From contig JAFWYM010000016.1 of the NCBI GenBank assembly GCA_017517705.1, forward strand, positions 1 through 64,000: DNA of 64,000 bases. The letters are read 5' to 3'. This DNA comes from Alistipes sp. (lineage in GTDB: Bacteria > Bacteroidota > Bacteroidia > Bacteroidales > Rikenellaceae). The translations under genes were made by a program, and so were the position numbers. Of this stretch, positions 14,655 to 23,173 are shown piece after piece. The notes beneath the pieces were generated by a model. That model was given only the letters and a program-made list of their open reading frames with translations, was not told the DNA's origin and made no database searches. Position 1 is the first letter of the stretch, and each line of letters begins with the position of its first letter.

Positions 14655-16238
14655 CTATTGGATAATGTTAATTCTGTAAGTCTGCACAAAGTCACCGCAG
14701 GTGTAGGTGAGATCTACGGCAGACAAATCATCAGCCAAGAAATTCAACTTATAACCCTTGCCCTCCAACTTTTCGAGCGAGAGTTTCTCGGGGTCGCTCG
14801 AAGTGAGGGTGTATGCCGAGGTGGGGATAATATCGTTGGGATAATAGTCAAGCGGTGAGGCCTCGGCCATATGTTGTTCGTCGCTGGGGCAATAGGCCAC
14901 GAAATAGAGTTGTGAACTCAAATAATCTTCAGCCTCGTAGTTAAATTTCCAATCGCTCGTCCCACACAGCGCATGCGCTCCATATTCGAAGGTAGCACCA
15001 TTATTTTTGCTGGCCATAATCCAGGGATAGGTGAGAAAATCGACCTGGGCATAGGCATAATCGGATTTATCGGCTGTCGAGACCTCGACCTTACAACCGT
15101 TACGGGTAGAGTTTTCATCGACAACACAGCAAACCGTAGCCTTATCGGCCGTAACCTCATAACTCACACCCTCGGGGTTAGCCAGACCATTAAGATTCTG
15201 GAACGACCAATTCAATGTGCGCAAATCGGCATTGGCGGGAGTTGTACGAACATCTAATTCAAATTTGTTTCCGTGCCAGGTGGTATATTTTGCATAGTTA
15301 TCCGAGCCGCTAAAATTAACCTCGGTTGCAGGATTTGACACAGCGATTGCAACGGTGGCCGAAACACCACTACCGTCGGTAGCCAACGCCGTAACGGTTG
15401 CATTACCAATAGCCAGCGCCTCAACCATACCCTGCTCATCGACCGAGATGATAGAGGTGTCTTGCGTACTCCACGCGAGCTTCTTGTTATCGGCATTTTC
15501 GGGCAAAACAGTCGGCACAAGAGCCAACACATCACCTACAATCATAGCATAACTCTCTTTCGAGAACTCAATACTCTCGACAAGATTTTTATCGGTTACA
15601 GGATTTGACACAGCGATTGCAACGGTGGCCGAAACACCACTACCGTCGGTAGCCAACGCCGTAACGGTTGCATTACCAATAGCCAGCGCCCTAACCATAC
15701 CCTGCTCATCGACCGAGATGATAGAGGTGTCTTGCGTACTCCACACAAGCGTCTTGTTATCGGCATTTTCGGGCAAAACAGTCGGCTTAAGAGTCAACAC
15801 ATCACCTACAATCATAGTATAACTCTCTTCCGAGAACTCAATACTCTCGACAAACACAGCATTTTTGTCGGCCACCACCTCAACATTACAAAGTGCTTTA
15901 TATCCACCATCGTCAGCCGTCACCGAAACAGTTGCCTGACCCACAGAGAGAGCCGTCACAACTCCCTCATAGACCTCGGCAGCACTGCTGTCACAGTTCC
16001 ATTTCACGCTCTTGTTGGTTGCATTGGCGGGTGTAAAGACAGGGTTAAGCGTCACACTCTCACCTACCTCCATAAGGAGCGATGTTTTGTCGAGTGCTAT
16101 GGCAGTAAGAGCGACATTGACGTTTTCGCCACCGCCGTTGTCGTTAACACCCTTATCGTCGTCACTACAAGCGACTCCGAAAAATCCGATAGCAGCGATG
16201 CTAACAGATACCAAAATGTGTAATAATGATTTTTTCAT
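14655..16238 (-). CDS. Lipoprotein with bacterial Ig-like (BIG2) domains
   Basis: A 527-aa surface or periplasmic lipoprotein: signal with FFGVAC (Cys 24), acidic spacer, then three BIG2-type Ig-like domains (about 45-125, 127-215, 217-305) and a C-terminal part of unknown fold. Each domain has the LxPTxxPxNADNKxLxWSTQDxSIISVDExGxVxAL pattern and a closing VTxLATDGSG-type strand. Domains 2 and 3 are nearly identical even as DNA. BIG2 domains usually act as stiff spacers or carbohydrate/adhesion modules. I chose ATG 16238 (MKKSLL). The upstream gap of more than 500 nt may hold a long leader. Function is unknown; adhesion is an inference. Confidence 0.8.
   Translation of the reverse strand: MKKSLLHILVSVSIAAIGFFGVACSDDDKGVNDNGGGENVNVALTAIALDKTSLLMEVGESVTLNPVFTPANATNKSVKWNCDSSAAEVYEGVVTALSVGQATVSVTADDGGYKALCNVEVVADKNAVFVESIEFSEESYTMIVGDVLTLKPTVLPENADNKTLVWSTQDTSIISVDEQGMVRALAIGNATVTALATDGSGVSATVAIAVSNPVTDKNLVESIEFSKESYAMIVGDVLALVPTVLPENADNKKLAWSTQDTSIISVDEQGMVEALAIGNATVTALATDGSGVSATVAIAVSNPATEVNFSGSDNYAKYTTWHGNKFELDVRTTPANADLRTLNWSFQNLNGLANPEGVSYEVTADKATVCCVVDENSTRNGCKVEVSTADKSDYAYAQVDFLTYPWIMASKNNGATFEYGAHALCGTSDWKFNYEAEDYLSSQLYFVAYCPSDEQHMAEASPLDYYPNDIIPTSAYTLTSSDPEKLSLEKLEGKGYKLNFLADDLSAVDLTYTCGDFVQTYRINIIQ
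15327..15864 (-). repeat. Two near-identical 270-bp tandem repeats encoding Ig-like domains
   Basis: The block starting GGATTTGACACAGCG at 15331 recurs at 15601, exactly 270 bp (90 codons) later. Only scattered base differences occur across the unit. This points to recent duplication or gene conversion. Confidence 0.9.
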
Positions 16239-16782
16239 AGTTAACATTAATTTAACTGTTAATGCCTACTCTTTACAGGGTTTTCAGCAAACTCCCTCTT
16301 TGCAATTGGATTATGGATATATACAAAACAAGAAAGTGTGGAGTTAATCCCCGTTTACCTCTAAGATGGCTCTGACAAAACCGTGCGATAATAAACGATG
16401 CAATGCCCCACACCTGTATAGAAGTGAGGCATATACACAGTTTGATATAAACCCACATACATATACAAGAGATGAGTGCTGTTCGTTATCCCATCGCATT
16501 GAAAACTGTCAGATTCTCTTAGAAGGACTGCGAAAACACTTTCTATATGTCTGCAATCTATCCGATTGCCGATACAAATATAAAAACTTTCTCGCAAACA
16601 AACAACACTCTCAGGGTGCATTGCAATAACGTTGTAATTATTTTTTTGTAATTTTTGAGAATAGTCGGTGAGTAACTAATAGTGCTATTTAATACCGAAA
16701 AGGTATAAAAAATAAGGGTTTAGTTAACAAAAGTTAACCAAACCCTAACGGTTAAAGTATTATAAATCAATACTTTATGCCA
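16239..16782. other. Gene-free stretch upstream of the Ig-like gene
   Basis: No supported gene is seen; the small open frames lack coding character. It contains a TATATTTG box on the minus strand at 16575-16582, which could give a leader of about 330 nt for the Ig-like gene, and the terminator of the DUF2795-type gene at 16706-16746. A second dyad AAAGTATT...AATACTTT lies at 16755-16777. Confidence 0.5.
16706..16746 (-). terminator. Intrinsic terminator of the DUF2795-type gene
   Basis: The minus strand has AGGGTTTGGTTAAC, a TTTT loop, GTTAACTAAACCCT, then TATTTTTT. A 14-bp stem with one mismatch and a T-run makes a clear rho-independent terminator. Confidence 0.85.
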
Positions 16783-17004
16783 CTAATACTCCTCCTCGTC
16801 GAAGAAGAAATCATCCTTCGAAGGGTAGTCGGGCCATATGTCCTCGATAGACTCGTAGATATCGCCCTCGTCCTCTATCTCCTGAAGGTTCTCCAACACC
16901 TCGAGGGGTGCGCCTGAGCGCACAGCGTAGTCAATAAGCTCCTCCTTTGTTGCGGGCCATGGTGCATCCTCCAACTTCGATGCAAGCTCTAATGTCCAGT
17001 ACAT
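16783..17004 (-). CDS. DUF2795-type small acidic protein
   Basis: A 73-aa protein, MYWTLELASKLEDAPWPATK at the start, with an acidic C-terminus ending FFFDEEEY. I recognise it as the short DUF2795-type protein conserved across Bacteroidales, usually about this length; biochemical function is unknown. The region KEELIDYAVRSGAPLEVLENL looks like two helices. It has its own promoter and terminator, so it is a single-gene unit, which fits a housekeeping regulator or adaptor. Confidence 0.85.
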   Translation of the reverse strand: MYWTLELASKLEDAPWPATKEELIDYAVRSGAPLEVLENLQEIEDEGDIYESIEDIWPDYPSKDDFFFDEEEY

Positions 17005-17072
17005 ACTCTATATAGTTTATAATTATCTTATTTGTTTGCCATAAACAACGCCACATACGGCATTTTAGCGTG

Positions 17073-17103
17073 CAAATGTATAAAATAATTTTCTATATTC
17101 AAC
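17073..17103 (-). promoter_or_regulatory. Promoter of the DUF2795-type gene
   Basis: The minus strand has TACATTTG (17073-17080) as -7 and GTTG (17100-17103) as a near-consensus -33, 19 nt apart, about 70 nt before the start codon. Confidence 0.6.
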
Positions 17104-17141
17104 AATATCGATAAAAATATTTGAGTCTCAACCTCTTCGCA

Positions 17142-17693
17142 CTAAGGTATCCACTGGCGCTCCTCGATCTTGAAACGCTCCGTGAGGAGTCTGCCAAGCG
17201 TATATAGGTAGTCCGAGAGGCGGTTGAGATACTTCAGCGTGGTGCCATCCACCGTCGTAATTTCCGCAGCTCTGAGTGCTGCACGCTCCGCACGACGGCA
17301 CACCGTACGACATACGTGCGAGAGCGACAGAGCACGATGACCACCAGGAATCGTGAACTTAGTGATGGCCGGAATCTCCGCCTGCATCCTATCTATGGCT
17401 CTCTCGAGGGTCTCCACACGAGAGGGCTCCAGTGGCGCTATCTTACCCTCGCCACCACAGCCTACGGCCAAGAGCGCCTGCACGGTCATAAGCTCCGACT
17501 CCACACGCTCGAGCTCCGCGACAACATCGTTGGCGCGCGAGTCATCCCTAATCTCATCCGCAAGGAGGGCGACGAACGCCGTGAGTTCGTCAACAGTGCC
17601 ATAGGCCTCAACCCTCGCATCGCACTTACTTACGCGCTCACCGCCAATAAGTGATGTGGTGCCTGCGTCACCACTCTTGGTATAAATCTTCAT
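17142..17693 (-). CDS. Cob(I)alamin adenosyltransferase, PduO type
   Basis: A 183-aa enzyme that transfers the adenosyl group of ATP to cob(I)alamin to form adenosylcobalamin. The N-terminal KIYTKSGDAGTTSLIGGERV motif binds ATP. The EAYGTVDEL and later CRTVCRRAERA...LNRLSDYLY motifs are the PduO/MMAB hallmarks, and length is normal. It is the last gene of the operon rel-like, HI0933-like, unknown, this gene, with a 12-nt gap to the preceding one. No cobalamin riboswitch is seen. It probably supplies coenzyme for B12-dependent mutases elsewhere in the genome. Confidence 0.94.
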   Translation of the reverse strand: MKIYTKSGDAGTTSLIGGERVSKCDARVEAYGTVDELTAFVALLADEIRDDSRANDVVAELERVESELMTVQALLAVGCGGEGKIAPLEPSRVETLERAIDRMQAEIPAITKFTIPGGHRALSLSHVCRTVCRRAERAALRAAEITTVDGTTLKYLNRLSDYLYTLGRLLTERFKIEERQWIP

Positions 17694-17705
17694 AGTCGTA
17701 ATATG

Positions 17706-18218
17706 TTATAGTCTATATCGTTGTCTCGGCAGGTGGTTATTGAACATAAGCAGATAGCCTCGATTATCCACCGTAGTCGAGGGATGGGCCTCGATAAGAG
17801 CCTTAACCACACCCCAGCGGTTAGCATTGTTGTAGGGCGCCATTATGCAGAGCGTAGCGCCTACCTCTCGGGCATAGCGGGCATACTCCTCGAGGTGGTC
17901 ATAGGTGGTAGCGAGCGTCGCCACAATAAGATCCACCCTCGCGAGGCTATCCACCGCCCAGCTCTTATAATCGCAGTGTACCACGAGGTTGTCGAGTTGC
18001 ACAGCACGACGACGTGGCACGCCATGCTCCAAGAGCATATCGTGCAACGGGTGCTCCTCGGCAAGCAACTCACGCTGCATAAAGACCTGACGTACTACAT
18101 TATATACGTAGGGCGAGTGTACGCCGTGGCCGCGGAAGTAGCGGGCACGACGCAGATACGACGGCAAATGCTTGAGGTCGTAAAGACGTTGCTTAAGGTT
18201 TCTTCCCGATCGCTTCAT
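17706..18218 (-). CDS. Conserved hypothetical protein (RGHGVHSP motif), short form
   Basis: A 170-aa basic protein. The start contains YLRRARYFRGHGVHSPYVYN, a motif I associate with a Bacteroidota family of putative SAM-dependent methyltransferases about 60-100 residues longer. The methyltransferase glycine loop is not evident here. The middle (DSLARVDLIVATLATTYDHL) and the end (RWGVVKALIEAHPSTTVDNR) keep strand-helix character. Either a compact variant or one that lost its cofactor site; function unknown. It lies 3 nt after the flavoprotein gene and 12 nt before the adenosyltransferase gene. Confidence 0.7.
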   Translation of the reverse strand: MKRSGRNLKQRLYDLKHLPSYLRRARYFRGHGVHSPYVYNVVRQVFMQRELLAEEHPLHDMLLEHGVPRRRAVQLDNLVVHCDYKSWAVDSLARVDLIVATLATTYDHLEEYARYAREVGATLCIMAPYNNANRWGVVKALIEAHPSTTVDNRGYLLMFNNHLPRQRYRL

Positions 18219-18221
18219 ACC

Positions 18222-19469
18222 CTACTTCTTTAGTTGTCCCGCCAGGCGACCCGTAGAGAATGCTATCTGCATATTGTAGCCTCCGGTGTTTGCATCGATG
18301 TCGAGCACCTCGCCTGCAAAATATAGGCCCTTGACCTTCAATGACTCCATAGTATACTTATTCACCTCGTCGCACGCCACGCCACCAGCCGTGACGATGG
18401 CATACTGGAACGGAGCATAGTCCGTAATCGGAAAGACCATACCCTTCAATATCTTCACTAAGCGCTCCTTCTCCGCCTGCGTGAGCTTACCCACGTAGGT
18501 CTTAGAGTGGAAGTCCACCTCCTTGGCCAAGGGTACGACCATCTGCTTAGGCACGAGCTTACGCAACAGCTCAGCGAAGAACTCCGAGGGTTGCATATCG
18601 GCAATCTCGCGCTCGATGCGTGCAAGGAGTGTAGCCTCATCGAGTGCAGGCTTGAGGTCGACGACAAGCTTCACCCTACGCTCGTCGATGATGGCATCCA
18701 CCACATCGCGGCTAAGGCGTAGTGCCACAGCACCCTCTATGCCACGCTCCGAGAAGCCCAGCTCGCCGAACTCCTCGGCGCGTAACTCATTGTCGACATA
18801 TAGTTTAGCGCCCACATTCTTAAGCAGCAGGCCGTTGAGATACTCCCTCTGCGGGTGCGACGTAACGATGGGCGTGAGCGACGGACGTACAGGCTCAATG
18901 GCGTGACCTACAGATGCCGCGAAGTCGTAGCCATCGCCCGTAGATCCCGTCGAGGGGTAGCTCACACCGCCCGTGGCGATGATGACATGCTCGGCCTCCT
19001 CCCTACGCTCGAAACCGCGGGCATTCTGGTAGCGCACACCCGTAACCCTGCCACCGATGGTCTCAATGGCCGTAACACGTGTCTTATACTTGATGGTCAC
19101 ACCCTTATCCAGGCAGAAGTCGACGAGGGCATTGGCTATATCCCACGCCTTGCCGCTCTTGGGAAATACACGCTCGCCACGCTCAATCTCCAGCTTCACA
19201 CCCTGACGCTCGAAGAAGCGTATCGTAGCGCGGTTATTGAACTCGGCAAAGGCCACAGAGAAGAACTCCTCATTCGTGCGCACCTTCTCCATAAACTCCT
19301 CCGCAGGGCGGGCATTCGTGAGGTTACAACGGCCCTTACCCGTGATGCGTATCTTGCGGCCGGCCTTCTCCATCTTCTCCATGACGAGCACCGTGCGGCC
19401 ACTCATCGCCGCCGTGCCTGCAGCCATAAGTCCCGCAGCACCGGCGCCTATAACTATCAAATCGTACAT
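18222..19469 (-). CDS. HI0933/BaiN-like FAD-dependent oxidoreductase
   Basis: A 415-aa flavoprotein. FAD dinucleotide-binding motif IGAGAAGLMAA at about 7-17, then GRKIRITGKGRCNLTN, the hallmark of the HI0933/YhiN family. ATGGVSYPSTGSTGDG lies near the middle, and the C-terminal VTAGGVACDEVN and GLYFAGEVLDIDANTGGYN close the FAD site. Family members are often annotated BaiN because one was linked to bile-acid 7-dehydroxylation, but most are general with unknown substrates, so no steroid role is claimed here. It starts 20 nt after the rel-like gene in the same operon. Confidence 0.92.
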   Translation of the reverse strand: MYDLIVIGAGAAGLMAAGTAAMSGRTVLVMEKMEKAGRKIRITGKGRCNLTNARPAEEFMEKVRTNEEFFSVAFAEFNNRATIRFFERQGVKLEIERGERVFPKSGKAWDIANALVDFCLDKGVTIKYKTRVTAIETIGGRVTGVRYQNARGFERREEAEHVIIATGGVSYPSTGSTGDGYDFAASVGHAIEPVRPSLTPIVTSHPQREYLNGLLLKNVGAKLYVDNELRAEEFGELGFSERGIEGAVALRLSRDVVDAIIDERRVKLVVDLKPALDEATLLARIEREIADMQPSEFFAELLRKLVPKQMVVPLAKEVDFHSKTYVGKLTQAEKERLVKILKGMVFPITDYAPFQYAIVTAGGVACDEVNKYTMESLKVKGLYFAGEVLDIDANTGGYNMQIAFSTGRLAGQLKK

Positions 19470-19489
19470 ATCTATTCTCTCAATATTAT

Positions 19490-21361
19490 CTATAAGTGTA
19501 TGCGTTGCACCTCGTCGATGCCCTCAATCTTCGCGATGCTCTCCATCGCCGACTGCAACTCGCCAAGCGAGTGTACCGAGAAGTCGATGGTACAGATGGC
19601 TATGCGGTCGATATTCTCGGTCTTGAGCGACGACATCGTTAGGTGGAGTTTATCCGTGATGCAGTCGATAAGGTCGCTCATAAGGTGGTAGCGGTCGATA
19701 CCCTGTATGCGTATGCGCACGGGGTAGAGGAAGGCATCGTTCTCCTCGAAGTTCACCGACGTTATAGAGTCGCCATGTTGCGACGCTAAGCGTATGGCCA
19801 CCGAGCAGTCCCTCTTATGCAGCACCGTACGTCCATCATCGGCACGGAATCCCACGACCTCATCGCCCGGCAGCGGATGACAGTGATCGCAGCGATCATA
19901 CTCCAAGCGTGGCAGCGTGGCGAAATAACTGCGCAGGTAGCGCTTTGCGCGATATGTCGACACACACTCCATCCACTCCTCCACGGGCTTGGCATCCTCG
20001 GCGGTACCTATCTCCACACAGTCGCCACGACGCAACACCGTACGTAGCGACATCAGCTTGCCGTTGATACGGGCATATACAGCCTTCTCGCCCACCTGAC
20101 TATGTATCTCGAACGCAAAGTCCAAGGCCGTAGCACCCTTGGGGAGTATCACGCCACGGCCCTTGGGCGTGAATACCATGATGTCGTCGTTGTAGAACGA
20201 CGACGTCACGCCATCCATAAACTCCATATCGTGGTTGTCGTCGGCAACATCCTGAAGTATCGCCTTGAACTTATCGAGCCACGCCTTGACGTTATCCTCC
20301 GTGCGCTCGGCAGCACACCCGAGGCGTGAGTTACGCACCATACGCTCCGACGAGATATGTATCTCCTCCCATATGCCCTGCTCGCTGAGGAGCTTGACAT
20401 GGAAGCTCTGGTAGCCATTCTCCTTCGGTGCATCGATATAGTTCGACACGCTGCCGGGCTTCTCCTTGAAGTGGTCGGTGAGGGCCGAGTATATGCGTAG
20501 GCTCATACGCTTCTCGCTGATATCGAGGTTGTCGGGGTATATTATACGTATGTAGTGCTTGCCATCCACATGCTTTAAGTCGCTACCCTTGGCCTGCATC
20601 TTACGCCATATACTATAGGGCTGGCGATAGCGTATCTCGGTACGCACATCGAAGCCCTCGCTGCGCAGTATCGCATCTATCTTATCGGTGAAACGCTCCA
20701 GACGCTCACGGTCGGCATTGCGCTCCGCCTCGAGCATACTCTCCACCACGGCGTAGTCCCTCGGGCAGCGGTAGCGGAACGATAAGTTCTCCAGCTCGGT
20801 CTTAATGTGGTAGAGGCCGAGACGATTGGCAAGGGGTGCGTAGAAGTAGTCTGTCTCACCCGCAATCTTCATCTGCTTATCGGGACGCATACTATCGAGC
20901 GTGCGCATGTTATGCAGACGGTCGGCAAGCTTTATGAGCAAAGCACGTATATCGTAGTGTACCGACTCAAGTATCTGGCGATAGTTATCCACCTGCTTCG
21001 AGTGTTCGTAGCTATCCTTCTTACGCTTCGTGACGGTATCCACCAAGAAGGCCACGTCGTCGCCAAAGCGCGAGCGTATATCCTCTACGGTATAGGGAGT
21101 ATCCTCCACCACATCGTGCAGGAATGCCGATATCACAGGGTTATCGCCAAGCTCCAGCTCCTCGGCCACGATCGACGCCACGGCTATGGGGTGTATGATG
21201 TAGGGCTCACCACTCTTACGACGCTGCTTGCTATGTGCCTCACGTGCAAGCTCGTAGGCAGCACGTATGCGCGCCATCTCCTCGTCGGTGGCACGCTCAG
21301 CCATATAGCTAAAGAGTGTCTCCACGCTATTGCGTATCTGGGTTGCGTAGATTTCGTTCAT
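19490..21361 (-). CDS. RelA/SpoT-family protein, probably (p)ppGpp hydrolase
   Basis: A 623-aa RSH protein. The HD hydrolase domain (about 25-190) keeps its metal ligands: H57 in YIIHP, H82-D83 in LHDVVEDT and D147 in KLADRLHNMR. The synthetase-like domain (about 225-350) keeps PYSIWRKM and NYIDAPKENGYQSFH, but the usual D-L-x-A-x-R is GKHYIR and E-x-Q-I-R-T is EEIHIS. So the synthetase looks degenerate. TGS (about 393-455, VFTPKG...LPKGATALDFAF) and ACT (about 540-623) domains follow. I chose ATG 21361, 30 nt after the promoter. Known Rel enzymes make and break the alarmone; this copy is inferred to mainly hydrolyse it. It is somewhat short for the family (about 700-740). Confidence 0.88.
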   Translation of the reverse strand: MNEIYATQIRNSVETLFSYMAERATDEEMARIRAAYELAREAHSKQRRKSGEPYIIHPIAVASIVAEELELGDNPVISAFLHDVVEDTPYTVEDIRSRFGDDVAFLVDTVTKRKKDSYEHSKQVDNYRQILESVHYDIRALLIKLADRLHNMRTLDSMRPDKQMKIAGETDYFYAPLANRLGLYHIKTELENLSFRYRCPRDYAVVESMLEAERNADRERLERFTDKIDAILRSEGFDVRTEIRYRQPYSIWRKMQAKGSDLKHVDGKHYIRIIYPDNLDISEKRMSLRIYSALTDHFKEKPGSVSNYIDAPKENGYQSFHVKLLSEQGIWEEIHISSERMVRNSRLGCAAERTEDNVKAWLDKFKAILQDVADDNHDMEFMDGVTSSFYNDDIMVFTPKGRGVILPKGATALDFAFEIHSQVGEKAVYARINGKLMSLRTVLRRGDCVEIGTAEDAKPVEEWMECVSTYRAKRYLRSYFATLPRLEYDRCDHCHPLPGDEVVGFRADDGRTVLHKRDCSVAIRLASQHGDSITSVNFEENDAFLYPVRIRIQGIDRYHLMSDLIDCITDKLHLTMSSLKTENIDRIAICTIDFSVHSLGELQSAMESIAKIEGIDEVQRIHL

Positions 21362-21394
21362 CACGTTATGGGTGTTTGAGTAGAAATATTCGTA

Positions 21395-21426
21395 CAAATT
21401 TAAGAAATTTTCCGCGAAACACCAAA
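21395..21426 (-). promoter_or_regulatory. Promoter of the rel-like operon
   Basis: On the minus strand, TTTG (21423-21426), a 20-nt spacer, then TAAATTTG (21395-21402): a full Bacteroidota promoter, about 34 nt before the ATG. Confidence 0.8.
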
Positions 21427-21503
21427 AAAAAATATTACTGCGGCAAAACCACAATTCACCACTACTATTTATCAATGAAGGCATCACTTTATATTTTTTT
21501 TAT

Positions 21504-21511
21504 TATATTTG
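21504..21511 (+). promoter_or_regulatory. Putative -7 box for the lipoprotein/threonine aldolase genes
   Basis: TATATTTG matches TAnnTTTG and lies 30 nt before the ATG at 21541. No good -33 box is seen. Confidence 0.5.
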
Positions 21512-21540
21512 CGCGATAAATAACCTTAAAACTATTGATA

Positions 21541-23163
21541 ATGAGAATTAGATTGCTTCACTATTTGCACTTTGTTGCGCTTATGGCTATGTCGCTTATT
21601 GTGGGATGCGAGAAGTCCCCCAACGACAACAACAACGAAAACAACCGCTATCCCAGCTCTACGGCATTTGCTATCTCGAATGTACGCACGGAGCATACAA
21701 AGATCAACGTAGACATCTTCCCCGAGGATAAGGATATGGAGTACGTGGTATTTATCGCAGAGGTTAAGCATTTTAGTTTCAACATGATAGATACGCCCGA
21801 GGAGCTCTTCGAAGACGACTATATGTACTTCCGCCAGTATGCCGAGGAGTTTAATCTCAGCGTTCACGACTTCCTCTCTCGTGTAGGATGGCTCGCCAAG
21901 GGCGACCTACGCAACTATGGCGCAGCAAACCTCTATCCCGCAACTGATTACATCATCTACTGCTATGGTGTGGAGTTCGAGGGTGCCGACAACTACACCC
22001 CCATAACCGACATCGCCTACAAGGTGATACGTACCACAGCACCGGCGATGAACGACGTCACGTTCGACATCGAAACGAAGGTTGATGGTAACGTCGTAAC
22101 ATTAGATATCGACCCCAACGGCTATGATGGTCTCTACTACCACTACTTTGTCGACGAGAACGACCGCTACTACCTCCCCGAGGGTGCTAAGTTTGACGAG
22201 AGCTATATCGAGCACTACCGCAATCGCGCCTTCGACGACTTCAACGAGCTCATCAACGATGAGGGTTATTTCCCCGATGACTTCTGCCATAGTGGTACCA
22301 CGACAATCACGGAGCGTCTGACGGCAAACACCAACTTTATGGTCTTATGCTTTGCCGTGACTCCAGATCGTATGCCCTTGCTATGCTCCGAGCCTACGGT
22401 GGCACACTTCACCACAAGCAACACACAAATTGGCGACATGAGCTTCGAGATAGTGGTTAGCGAGATTACTCCCTACAATGCCATCCTCGACATCACACCC
22501 TCGACCGACGACCCCTATGCCTGCGTGTTCCTCTCTGTCAACCAGCTCCCCAATAGCGGCGACGAGTTCACCGATATGGATATCATCATCGAATACTACC
22601 AGCCCGCCATCCTTGAGGGTGCGTATCAGCAGGAACTCACTCCGCTTATGCCATCTTCGGAGTATGTTGTCGTAGCCTTTGGCATCGAGGATAACCTACC
22701 CACGAGCCACATGTTCAGCTACCGTTTCACGAGTGGCGAGGCCGAGAAGGGTAAGGTAAGCATCACCGACATATCACTACTTAAGCTCTACGATGCTGAG
22801 GAGATATTGGCACTCGACCCGAGCTATGAAAAGTATATCGGAGAAGCAGAGTGCATCGCTATTGTCGAGGCCAAGACATCGGCACCCACCGATACGCTCT
22901 ACTTCTGGTGGTACGAGGAGTGGCAAAGGATAGAGTATAACGATGAGGTATTCCTCGAGGATTTGCTTATGTATGACCCTGCAAATAACCCTGAGGTTAT
23001 GCAGATGTGGTACAGCGAGGACGAGAACGACAAGTTCCTGTTTGCAGGCATCGCCGAAGACGAGGATGGCCACTTAAGCGATATATACTATGGTGATTTC
23101 TTCGTCCTCTCTAAGGATATGACAAGCCCCGCAGAGGAGTTCCTCGAGTTGGTTCGAAAGTAA
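21541..23163 (+). CDS. Lipoprotein of unknown function, beta-sandwich repeats
   Basis: A 540-aa lipoprotein with SLIVGC lipobox (Cys 23) and an Asn-rich spacer. About five beta-sandwich-like repeats follow. Each has strands of the type V-x-I-D-I-x-P...Y-x-x-x-V/F and a closing L-x-P-x-T/S-D/E-Y-I/V-x-x-x-G motif (for example NLYPATDYIIYCYGVEF and LMPSSEYVVVAFGIED). This pattern is that of fibronectin-III-like surface lipoproteins common in Alistipes and Bacteroides. It is probably exposed on the cell surface; ligand unknown. It precedes threonine aldolase by 10 nt. I chose ATG 21541; the two codons before it start with TTG and are less likely. Confidence 0.8.
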   Translation: MRIRLLHYLHFVALMAMSLIVGCEKSPNDNNNENNRYPSSTAFAISNVRTEHTKINVDIFPEDKDMEYVVFIAEVKHFSFNMIDTPEELFEDDYMYFRQYAEEFNLSVHDFLSRVGWLAKGDLRNYGAANLYPATDYIIYCYGVEFEGADNYTPITDIAYKVIRTTAPAMNDVTFDIETKVDGNVVTLDIDPNGYDGLYYHYFVDENDRYYLPEGAKFDESYIEHYRNRAFDDFNELINDEGYFPDDFCHSGTTTITERLTANTNFMVLCFAVTPDRMPLLCSEPTVAHFTTSNTQIGDMSFEIVVSEITPYNAILDITPSTDDPYACVFLSVNQLPNSGDEFTDMDIIIEYYQPAILEGAYQQELTPLMPSSEYVVVAFGIEDNLPTSHMFSYRFTSGEAEKGKVSITDISLLKLYDAEEILALDPSYEKYIGEAECIAIVEAKTSAPTDTLYFWWYEEWQRIEYNDEVFLEDLLMYDPANNPEVMQMWYSEDENDKFLFAGIAEDEDGHLSDIYYGDFFVLSKDMTSPAEEFLELVRK

Positions 23164-23173
23164 ACTACAGACT

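Noticed and set aside
16366..16629. Small gene upstream of the Ig-like lipoprotein
   Set aside because: Overlapping open frames occur on both strands, composition is that of AT-rich intergenic DNA and no family is recognised.
17142..17693. Cobalamin riboswitch near the adenosyltransferase gene
   Set aside because: The gene is internal to an operon with a 12-nt gap upstream, and no B12-box-like sequence was found.
18222..19469. BaiN-like flavoprotein as part of a bile-acid pathway
   Set aside because: The HI0933/BaiN family is widespread and mostly unrelated to bile acids, and this gene sits with rel-like and cobalamin genes far from the reductase operon.
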